Assembly: GCA_943324415.2 (NCBI GenBank)
Contig: CALPLN020000041.1
Location: 1 to 12,711, forward strand
DNA: 12,711 bases
Direction: 5' to 3'
DNA from: Sediminibacterium ginsengisoli
GTDB lineage: Bacteria; Bacteroidota; Bacteroidia; Chitinophagales; Chitinophagaceae
Shown piece by piece: positions 5,854 to 12,711 of this stretch. A model generated the notes under the pieces. That model made no database searches and was not told the origin of the DNA. It worked only from the letters and a program-made list of their open reading frames with translations. Each line of letters opens with the position of its first letter. The first letter of the stretch is position 1. The position numbers and the translations under genes are program-made.

Positions 5854-7449
5854 CTACCTAAACGAGAATAAGTTCATTGATGTTAAACTGACTCCCTCTT
5901 TTGTTTGCAAATTGCAATTGGTAAAGGGATGCGTTGAGAAAAACAAAGCGGTCATCACCGTGCGTCCACCATCTGCAAATAATTCAACGGAAGTTTTATC
6001 TATTAAAAGTGATAAGTCCATCTTAGCATCAGCTACAAACCTTGGTGCCGTTGCCATTGCTGCAAAGCCTTCGTAAAAATTAGACACACCTGCGTTTCTG
6101 CGATCGATAAAGAATTGTTTTTTTACGGCATCATATCCAACAATCAATTTTTCATTGAACGCATTTGAAAAAACAAGGTCAAAATCAGTGGCTTTTAAAA
6201 TTTCAAGGTCAATACGATTAGGCATCGTTTTTCCGGCATCCATCAGCGTAAATTCTTTTTCAGCAACTATATTTCCTTTCGAAAGGATTTTTGAAAAGCG
6301 TGTATCTAATTCCTTCACAGGATGAGACACTAAAAGAAAATCGTTTTGACTAGCACTATATTTTGATTTCGAAATTGAACTTTCATTTAAATTTATATTG
6401 GTGTTTGAAGTTGCGTTTCCGTTGGTATTGTGTTTTACCAAACTCAACTCCCTTGGTACGGTCATCGCACTTCTCCATTTTTCTGTAGGCACTAGATTCG
6501 CGTAGTTCCAATTACTCATCCAGCCAATTAAAATATTTCTATCTCCAACATTTGAAAAAGTCACGCCCGCATAATTATCAGGACCATAGTCCATCCATTT
6601 AATATCAGTTGAATAAGGCTTGAATTCATGACCATCAAAATCACCTACCATATATTGTGTGGCAGAGCCACTATTCGGTCCACCTGGATTCATGCTCACT
6701 AATAAAACCCAAACAGTTTTTCCATTGACTTTAAACGACAAAAGATCGGGGCATTCCCAAACACCACCATGTGCAAAGAGGTCTTTTCCCATCTCCGACT
6801 CTTTAGACCAATTGATTAAATTAGGACTGCTATAAAATTCAACATGATCGGCCACTGCCAAACTCATGATCCATTTTTGAGTGGGCGCATGCCAAATTAC
6901 TTTTGGATCTCTAAAGTCCTTTAAGTTGGGTGTTTCAAGTACCGGATTCCCTGCATATTTAGTCCAAGTTTTTCCCTCGTCCAAACTATAGGCAATGGAT
7001 TGATTTTGAAAATCTGTTCTGCCAGCTTTTTCACCCGGCATAAAATGTTGCGTAAAAATGGCCACCAATGGAGCGACGCCATTGCGTCCTAAACCACTTG
7101 TATTATTACAATCCAACACTGCTGAACCAGAAAAAATCATCCCAATAGAATCGGGATATAAAGCAATAGGCTGATGTTCCCATTGCACCAAATCCTTACT
7201 GGTGGCTTGTCCCCAATGCATGGGCCCCCATACTGTTGCATCGGGATAATGCTGATAAAACAAATGATATTGCCCATTTAAAAAAATCATTCCATTGGGG
7301 TCATTCATCCAACCCTTCTGAGGAGTGAAGTGAAAATTGGGCCGATACAAAGTTTCATTTGTAGGATTTGCATCCAGCTTCACTTGACTATGTAAATTAG
7401 ATTGTACCATAAAAAAAGCAGTCAGCAATAAAATGCGATAAAAATGCAT
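5854..7449 (-). CDS. glycoside hydrolase family 32 beta-fructosidase (levanase/inulinase/invertase type), secreted
   Basis: This 531-residue enzyme hydrolyses beta-fructosidic bonds (levan, inulin, fructo-oligosaccharides or sucrose) with retention of configuration. A signal peptide covers about residues 1-21 (MHFYRILLLTAFFMVQSNLHS). The five-bladed beta-propeller follows with all three GH32 signatures: WMNDPNG (47-53, nucleophile D50), FRDP (179-182, transition-state Asp) and WECPD (231-235, acid/base E232). The C-terminal beta-sandwich is seen in DLSLLIDKTSVELFADGG. FSGSA near 107 also fits the family. The overall form resembles exo-acting levanase/fructan beta-fructosidases, but linkage preference cannot be read reliably. 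An Asn/Ser-rich segment (about 340-369) lies at the junction of propeller and sandwich. The gene starts 10 bases after the upstream secreted-protein gene and belongs to the SusC/SusD locus. Whether the product is periplasmic or surface-bound is uncertain; no lipobox is seen. Confidence 0.95.
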   Translation of the reverse strand: MHFYRILLLTAFFMVQSNLHSQVKLDANPTNETLYRPNFHFTPQKGWMNDPNGMIFLNGQYHLFYQHYPDATVWGPMHWGQATSKDLVQWEHQPIALYPDSIGMIFSGSAVLDCNNTSGLGRNGVAPLVAIFTQHFMPGEKAGRTDFQNQSIAYSLDEGKTWTKYAGNPVLETPNLKDFRDPKVIWHAPTQKWIMSLAVADHVEFYSSPNLINWSKESEMGKDLFAHGGVWECPDLLSFKVNGKTVWVLLVSMNPGGPNSGSATQYMVGDFDGHEFKPYSTDIKWMDYGPDNYAGVTFSNVGDRNILIGWMSNWNYANLVPTEKWRSAMTVPRELSLVKHNTNGNATSNTNINLNESSISKSKYSASQNDFLLVSHPVKELDTRFSKILSKGNIVAEKEFTLMDAGKTMPNRIDLEILKATDFDLVFSNAFNEKLIVGYDAVKKQFFIDRRNAGVSNFYEGFAAMATAPRFVADAKMDLSLLIDKTSVELFADGGRTVMTALFFSTHPFTNCNLQTKEGVSLTSMNLFSFR

Positions 7450-7459
7450 ACAAAAGTTT

Positions 7460-8167
7460 TTAATTAGATAGGGCCTTTAATTGTTGAAGCAATTGTATCA
7501 CATCCTCTTCTTTTTTAAGATTCAATTTATTGGCATTTACGAATGCATCTATTTGAGCAATGTAATTTGGCAATACTTTTTTAATCGCCTTTAAAGAATG
7601 ACCACTACCCAATGGAAGCATTTTTTTATCTGCTTTATGATAGATATAAAATAAATCGTCTGACACATATTCCTTAGTTGGCGCGCCTCCATAGACCACT
7701 GTTTCCTTAATGCGCTTATGAGTGTATTTTAACAACTGAAATACATCTCCATTACCAAGTACTTCATAAAAAGTGGCAGGCGTATTCTCTTCCACATTCG
7801 GATATAAGCACCTAAATAGTTTCGATACTTTATTGTTCTCTTTATCTACACTATTTAAAACGAACTCTTTTGCTTGCTGATTCACTAAATACAATCCATT
7901 GCTTTTAGAAAAGTATAACTTATGGTCAAAGTAGGAAAAATTTAAGCTAGAATCAATCGATTCCATCCCATTGACAAAAAGGACTTTACCTAGTCCAAAT
8001 TTTTCAAACACATAGGGTGTGCCCTGAATGCCAGCTCCGCTTGCAGGTAAGAGTCTACCATTGGCATCGGCAAATTGCACACTTGGAATAGCGTTACCAG
8101 TGATCGTTTGAGCAGACAAATGATTGATCACGCAAGAAAAAAATAGTATAAAAATTGGCTTGTACAT
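7460..8167 (-). CDS. secreted protein of unknown function in the fructan locus
   Basis: I do not recognise this family. The frame stays open to 8218, but the Met at 8165-8167 is preferred: it starts a clear signal peptide (MYKPIFILFFSCVINHLSAQ, cleavage probably after A19), and the upstream start would lie inside the terminator hairpin. That gives 235 residues. After the signal come TITGNAIPSVQFADANGR, a mixed beta-rich middle, then a Lys-rich, helical-looking C-terminus (about 190-235) without cysteine pairs or transmembrane segments. A motif such as FFNDKLYFSKSN-like FDHKLYFSKSNGLYLV may hint at repeated beta hairpins, but no catalytic signature is visible. It lies between SusD and the GH32 enzyme, 10 bases from the latter, so co-expression is likely. 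A periplasmic or outer-membrane accessory role in fructan use is inference from position only. Confidence 0.82.
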   Translation of the reverse strand: MYKPIFILFFSCVINHLSAQTITGNAIPSVQFADANGRLLPASGAGIQGTPYVFEKFGLGKVLFVNGMESIDSSLNFSYFDHKLYFSKSNGLYLVNQQAKEFVLNSVDKENNKVSKLFRCLYPNVEENTPATFYEVLGNGDVFQLLKYTHKRIKETVVYGGAPTKEYVSDDLFYIYHKADKKMLPLGSGHSLKAIKKVLPNYIAQIDAFVNANKLNLKKEEDVIQLLQQLKALSN

Positions 8168-8198
8168 AGGGAGGATTAAATGATGATACAAGCAAGAT

Positions 8199-8239
8199 AA
8201 AAAAAAGGGCGCACTCAATGTAATTGAGGCGCCCTTTTT
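8199..8239. terminator. strong hairpin terminator between susD and the downstream locus genes
   Basis: GGGCGC-A-CTCAAT (8207-8219) pairs with ATTGAG-GCGCCC (8223-8234) in a 12-bp stem with one bulged A and a GTA loop. On the - strand, the direction of the locus, it is followed by eight T (8206-8199); on + by five T. It starts about 20 bases after the susD stop and ends about 30 bases before the secreted-protein start. It should end most SusC/D transcripts, with partial readthrough to the GH32 genes unless another promoter lies in the short gap, where no good consensus is visible. Confidence 0.9.
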
Positions 8240-8255
8240 AACTAAAAAATAAAAA

Positions 8256-9701
8256 TTAGTTCGTGTATCCTGGATTTTGAGTCATCAAAGGATTCGCTTG
8301 GATCTCCGTATTAGGGATTGGCAAGATGAATCTGAAGTTACCAGCAGGTAATGTCAAGGCAGTACCTTGCGCATCTACAGCTAAACGAGTGATACCTAAG
8401 TTTCTTCTCTTTGCATCAAAGAAACGGTGTCCTTCGTAAGGTAATTCTTTGAAACGCTCAGTCATTACTGCATCAATTACATCACCTTTTGTAGCAAAGC
8501 TAGCGTTGGTGTAGTTATTGATTCTAGCAGCTCTTAAAGCATTCAAATCAGCAGCAGCACCAGTGATGTCACCAGTTTCTGCTCTTGCTTCTGAACGAAT
8601 TAAGTACATTTCACCAGTTCTGAATACTTTAGCATCAGCTAACAATTCACCTGGTGTACCGTAAGCTGTACCAGCATATTTGTTGATCAAAATAGCACTT
8701 AAGTTTCTAGAAGAACTCGCTTTTAAGATAGGCTCTTCAAAGAAGTAAGCAGCATAACGAATGTCATTTACTTGATCATACGCATCAATTATACGCTGAG
8801 TTGGTCTCCAAGTGATTGTACCGATATTAGCTGCACTTGCAGATGTTCCTCTGTACAAACCACCAATTCTACCACCAGCAGTTGTTGTTCTGCTTAATTT
8901 AAATGCCATTTCGCTATTGTCTGTATCCTTCCAGATTTTTGGAAAGTTAGTCTTAGAAGCTAATGGGAATGCAGCGATGTATTCTGTAGCAAAAGTTGCA
9001 GCGTTAGCATAATCTTTTGTATACAAAGCAGCTCTAGCTTGTAATGCAGTTACAGCATGCTTAGATGCTCTATAGATGTCTGTGTTTGTTGCAGGCACTA
9101 AAGACTTAGCAGCAGCTAAATCAGCATTTAATTTAACAAAATATGGAGCTACTGTCATTCTAGCTACTGGAGATAAAGAAGGCGTCTCCATGTAAGCTAA
9201 AGCTAAAGCAGCACCGTCAGCTGTATTGCTATAAAAACGATACAATTCAAAGTGTGCGAAAGCTCTTAAGAATAAGGCTTCACCTTTTACTCTGTTCTTA
9301 GTTGCTTCTTGTGCAGCAGTCGTCGCTTTTACGTTTGGTAAAGCTTCTAAAACTCTGTTCACTCTGTCGATGATTCTGTAGTACAAAGGAAATGCAGTAT
9401 AGCTATCTCTTAAAGAGATATCAGTAGATGCATATTGCCATTCGTGCACAGTTGCAGCATTGTAGAACTCAGCAACTCTTACCTCGTCGGCAAAAACACT
9501 GTTCAACAAAATACCCATCTCTACGTTCATAGCTGAGTAAGCACCAATGATGCCAGACTCAACGTTATCAACGGTCTTCAACGCGACGTCTCCGCCGATG
9601 AAGTCGGTCTCTTTAACATCTATCACCTTAGAACAAGAAGCAAAAAGGGATAACATTAAGAAAGAACCTATAACCAATTTATTTTTTCTCATTTTATTCA
9701 T
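8256..9701 (-). CDS. SusD/RagB-family outer-membrane glycan-binding lipoprotein
   Basis: This 481-residue lipoprotein should cap its SusC partner on the cell surface and capture oligosaccharides for import. The N-terminus has a lipoprotein signal with lipobox LFASC (cysteine 23). M1 (9701) or M4 (9692) could be the start; both leave a workable signal peptide. SusD hallmarks include helical TPR-like segments (RVKGEALFLRAFAHFELYRFY, shown here by its key positions around 140-160), the region EMYLIRSEARAETGD near residue 365, MTERFKELPYEGHRFFDAKR near 420-440, and the C-terminal FILPIPNTEIQANPLMTQNPGY. It follows susC by 11 bases, the standard arrangement. The ligand is inferred to be fructan or a fructo-oligosaccharide only from the GH32 gene downstream. 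A strong terminator lies just after its stop codon. Confidence 0.95.
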   Translation of the reverse strand: MNKMRKNKLVIGSFLMLSLFASCSKVIDVKETDFIGGDVALKTVDNVESGIIGAYSAMNVEMGILLNSVFADEVRVAEFYNAATVHEWQYASTDISLRDSYTAFPLYYRIIDRVNRVLEALPNVKATTAAQEATKNRVKGEALFLRAFAHFELYRFYSNTADGAALALAYMETPSLSPVARMTVAPYFVKLNADLAAAKSLVPATNTDIYRASKHAVTALQARAALYTKDYANAATFATEYIAAFPLASKTNFPKIWKDTDNSEMAFKLSRTTTAGGRIGGLYRGTSASAANIGTITWRPTQRIIDAYDQVNDIRYAAYFFEEPILKASSSRNLSAILINKYAGTAYGTPGELLADAKVFRTGEMYLIRSEARAETGDITGAAADLNALRAARINNYTNASFATKGDVIDAVMTERFKELPYEGHRFFDAKRRNLGITRLAVDAQGTALTLPAGNFRFILPIPNTEIQANPLMTQNPGYTN

Positions 9702-9712
9702 TTTTTAGTTAA

Positions 9713-12711
9713 TTAGAAATTAATATCTAAACCTAATGTGAACATGCTAGGGTTAGGATATTCATTCAAACTAATGTTATTGTTATCTTCTGGATCTAAA
9801 CCTCTCCATGGACTCCAGATTGCTAAGTTTTGACCTTGAGCATACAATCTACCGCCAGTAAACATTGGCTTACCATTTGGACCTTTGATTGCTGGTAATT
9901 GATACGCAACAACTAAGTTTCTAAAACGTAAGAACTTCGCATCTTCTAAGTCAGAAGAAGTAAATCCTCTATCAAATGTAGACTTTTGGAAGAATGCATT
10001 GTCACCAGGAGCTTGCCATTGGTTATCGATTAATTCTCTAGAAGCTCTTACGATACCGTGGTATCCAGGAGTACCTCTTGTGATCCAGTTTCTTGTGTTG
10101 TTACTTCTAACTACATCAAATTGATAAGAGAATAAACCAGAAAGAGAGAATGCTTTGTAACGGAATTCAAAATCAAATCCACCTTGGTGTTTTGGTAAGT
10201 AGCTACCAAACTTAGCGAATTGACCCGCTTTAGCGATATCGTTTGTTACTTTACCATCTGGTGTCTCATATCTTGGAGCTCCTGTTGCAGGATCTGCTCC
10301 TAAGTAATTGTAGTTATAGTGAGATCCATAAGGTAAACCTTCTCTGATAACGAATGTACCAGCAAAGAATTCATTCACAGAACCTAAGTCAAGAATTTCA
10401 TTCACGTTGTAAGAATGGTTCACACCAAGTGTTACACCAAAATCACGTCCTTTGATTACATCAAATTTAGCGTTCAACTCCAAACCTTTGTTTGACATCT
10501 TACCAGCATTGATATACAAGCTAGAGAAACCAGTTGTACCAGATAATGGTTGGTTAACGAATAAATCTAAAGTTTTCTCATCATAAGCATCTAAGTTAAA
10601 ACGAGCACGGCCATTCCAAACACTAAAGTCGATACCGATATTTGATTTTTGAATTCTTTCAATTTTCAAATCAGGGTTACCTGGACTATTAGGAACTAAA
10701 CCATTGATAGTTGAACCAGCATAAGATGCTGTTCCAAAAGTAGGTACCTGAGGACCTTGATAGTTTGTGATTGATTGTAAACCAGCACCATAAGATGATG
10801 TAGAAATAGAACCAATATTTGGAATGATACCAAATGACAATCTCAATTTCAATTCAGAGAAAATATTTTGCTTGCTTAAGAAACGCTCATTTAAAGCATT
10901 CCAAGTAAAACCAGCAGACCAAGAAGTTACTTCTCTATTTTCTTCGTTTACGATTCTTGAAGTACCATCACGACGGATATTACCGTTGATAGAGTACTTG
11001 TTATCATAAGTATACTTTGCTGTAGCAAAATAAGAACGGATACCAAATCCAGATTTTGCACTAGATGCATTCTGAGGGTAAGTTGCAGCACCATTTGTTG
11101 GTAATGCACCAGCACCTTGACCAGTTTGAGTTAAACGCTTGTCCAAGTTGAACAAAGTAAAACCTAAACCTCTTTGGAAACCTCTAACAATCTCAAAGTT
11201 AGCAGATGCTTCAACTTCAGATTTGCCGAATTTCTCATTGTATATAGCAGAAGACGTGTTGATAAACTCAGAAGTTACAGTGTTAGATTCTTGAGCCGAT
11301 CCAGCTTGGAAAGACTGTAAAGAACCAACATAAGAATCTGCGTTGATATAACGATTTACGTAGTTGCTAGAAGCATTCACACCTAAGTTATTTCTAACTG
11401 TTAAGGTTGGGAAAATCTTGTAAGCCAATAAACCATTACCAATCATTTTAATTTGATCGAAACCTCTTGTAGTATTCTGTAAACCTTCTAACAAGTTTGC
11501 AACTTGCTTGTAAGCCATAGAAGAACTAGCACCCCAGTTCAAAGAACCGTCTGGCTTGTAAGGATTCTCATAAGTTTTAGCTCTGTAAGTCATTTGGAAT
11601 GGACTTCTTGCGCTATTACCTAAGTAATCACCTTCTGCCAATTGAGATTTAGAATAACCAATGCTACTATTGAATTGAGCAGTGAACTTATCTGTAGAAT
11701 GATCTAAGTTAAAACGAATTGTATAACGCTTTAAAGAAGAACCTAAGTCAATACCTTGTTGGTCAAAATAACCAGCAGATAAGAAGAACTTAGTTCTGTC
11801 AGAACCACCACTTAAAGTTAATTCATGTGATTTTGAAATACCTTCTCTGTAGAAGATGTTTGCATAATCGATATCAATATTACTTAAGCTATCTAAAGAA
11901 TATTGCTTAGATGCTGCAGTCATACCAGCAGGGATTAGTGGGTTATTTTTTGACCAGTTCCATCCCGGAGTACCTACTAATTTTTCTCTTTCCTCATAAG
12001 CCAACATTTCACGCGTGTTCATCAAGTTCAATCTAGCGAAACTTGGACGCTTCGTGATACCATATTGAGTTTTGTAAGTCACTACATTTTTACCAGTCTT
12101 ACCTCTTTTAGAAGTAATAACAATTACACCCGTACCACCTCTAGCACCGTAGATCGCAGCTGCAGTCGCATCTTTCAATACAGTAATAGATTCAAAATCG
12201 TCAGGGTTAATTGTTTGCATGTCAAATGCAGGAATTGGCACACCATCTAATACATACAAAGGCTGAGCACCAGCACCTTGAATAGATTTGATACCACGAA
12301 TAGTAACCTGCGCACTAGAACCTGGTTGACCAGATCCAGAGTTAACCAACATACCTGGAACACGACCTTGGAAAGCTTGGTCGAATGAACCAACTGGTAC
12401 ATCGTTTACAGTTTTACCACTAATTGTAGTTACGGCACCCGCGAATTTTGATTTGCTCTCACGCGCATACCCTGTAATTACAACCTCTTCTAATAAAGCA
12501 GCTACAGATTCTAATTCAACATTAATTGTAGTAGCTGTACCAATGGTTCTTGTTAGTTTGTCGTATCCAACAATACTAAAGCTCACAGACTTTTGATCTG
12601 TTACACTAATTTGATAATTACCATTTGCATCAGATAAAGCATTCACTTTACCAGCATTCACTGTTACGCCTCCTAATCCTTGCTTAGTTTTTTGATCAAC
12701 TATCTTACCAG
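9713..12711 (-). CDS. SusC/RagA-family TonB-dependent outer-membrane transporter (5' end missing)
   Basis: The frame remains open to the right edge, so the start and signal peptide lie outside; 998 residues are visible. It should form a 22-stranded barrel importing oligosaccharides using TonB energy. In order it shows an N-terminal carboxypeptidase-D regulatory-like domain (GKIVDQKTKQGLGGVTV ... SDANGNYQISV), a TonB-box-like EEVVITGY, and a plug domain with RVPGMLVNSGSGQPGSS, VTIRGIKS, PLYVLDGVP and the SusC signature LKDATAAAIYGARGGTGVI. The long barrel follows and ends in the final beta strand FTLGLDINF with C-terminal Phe. Barrel features such as RDGTSRI and a KSNIGIDF segment are usual for the family. 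It lies 11 bases before susD. Specificity for fructan is inferred from the linked GH32 enzyme. No regulator of the locus is visible, so it probably lies beyond the right edge or elsewhere. Confidence 0.95.
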   Translation of the reverse strand, partial: GKIVDQKTKQGLGGVTVNAGKVNALSDANGNYQISVTDQKSVSFSIVGYDKLTRTIGTATTINVELESVAALLEEVVITGYARESKSKFAGAVTTISGKTVNDVPVGSFDQAFQGRVPGMLVNSGSGQPGSSAQVTIRGIKSIQGAGAQPLYVLDGVPIPAFDMQTINPDDFESITVLKDATAAAIYGARGGTGVIVITSKRGKTGKNVVTYKTQYGITKRPSFARLNLMNTREMLAYEEREKLVGTPGWNWSKNNPLIPAGMTAASKQYSLDSLSNIDIDYANIFYREGISKSHELTLSGGSDRTKFFLSAGYFDQQGIDLGSSLKRYTIRFNLDHSTDKFTAQFNSSIGYSKSQLAEGDYLGNSARSPFQMTYRAKTYENPYKPDGSLNWGASSSMAYKQVANLLEGLQNTTRGFDQIKMIGNGLLAYKIFPTLTVRNNLGVNASSNYVNRYINADSYVGSLQSFQAGSAQESNTVTSEFINTSSAIYNEKFGKSEVEASANFEIVRGFQRGLGFTLFNLDKRLTQTGQGAGALPTNGAATYPQNASSAKSGFGIRSYFATAKYTYDNKYSINGNIRRDGTSRIVNEENREVTSWSAGFTWNALNERFLSKQNIFSELKLRLSFGIIPNIGSISTSSYGAGLQSITNYQGPQVPTFGTASYAGSTINGLVPNSPGNPDLKIERIQKSNIGIDFSVWNGRARFNLDAYDEKTLDLFVNQPLSGTTGFSSLYINAGKMSNKGLELNAKFDVIKGRDFGVTLGVNHSYNVNEILDLGSVNEFFAGTFVIREGLPYGSHYNYNYLGADPATGAPRYETPDGKVTNDIAKAGQFAKFGSYLPKHQGGFDFEFRYKAFSLSGLFSYQFDVVRSNNTRNWITRGTPGYHGIVRASRELIDNQWQAPGDNAFFQKSTFDRGFTSSDLEDAKFLRFRNLVVAYQLPAIKGPNGKPMFTGGRLYAQGQNLAIWSPWRGLDPEDNNNISLNEYPNPSMFTLGLDINF

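Noticed and set aside
8168..8218. Upstream 17-codon extension of the secreted-protein gene
   Set aside because: It would start inside the terminator hairpin and put non-signal sequence before an otherwise complete signal peptide.

Overview
The window looks like chromosomal DNA from a member of the Bacteroidota, probably Chitinophagaceae-like. The reasons are an AT-rich sequence, a SusC/SusD pair, a candidate promoter matching the Bacteroidota TTTG / TAnnTTTG consensus, mostly absent Shine-Dalgarno sites, and protein sequences typical of that phylum. The genus assignment is inference.

Layout, left to right. (1) 1-1233 (+): the 3' part of a long acyl-CoA dehydrogenase gene, cut by the left edge, followed by a clear terminator. 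(2) 1338-1826 (-): an Lrp/AsnC-family regulator, convergent with it. (3) 1827-2247: a non-coding stretch that holds the most unusual object in the window. It is a compact + strand RNA gene with a consensus promoter (1898-1929), an AT-rich palindrome across its -7 element and start region, a tRNA-shaped RNA (1998-2160) and a bidirectional terminator (2171-2198). The RNA has a complete type II-like tRNA body with the usual tertiary-contact residues, but its variable region is about 92 nt and folds into its own branched structure. (4) 5803-2248 (-): a probable operon of flavin reductase-like protein, Tat-exported [2Fe-2S] subunit and molybdopterin subunit of an aldehyde oxidase/xanthine dehydrogenase-family enzyme, with no FAD subunit. 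(5) 12711-5854 (-): a fructan-type polysaccharide utilisation locus: SusC TonB-dependent transporter (N-terminus off the right edge), SusD lipoprotein, a strong hairpin terminator, a secreted protein of unknown function, and a GH32 beta-fructosidase.

How the genes fit together. SusC/SusD would bind and import fructan or sucrose-like fructosides at the outer membrane, and the GH32 enzyme would release fructose. The internal terminator probably makes SusC/D more abundant than the two downstream proteins. The molybdo-enzyme is a separate module, likely periplasmic, oxidising aldehydes or N-heterocycles with an electron acceptor not encoded here. The Lrp-family gene is divergent from the tRNA-like RNA gene and shares its upstream region, so mutual regulation is possible but unproven.
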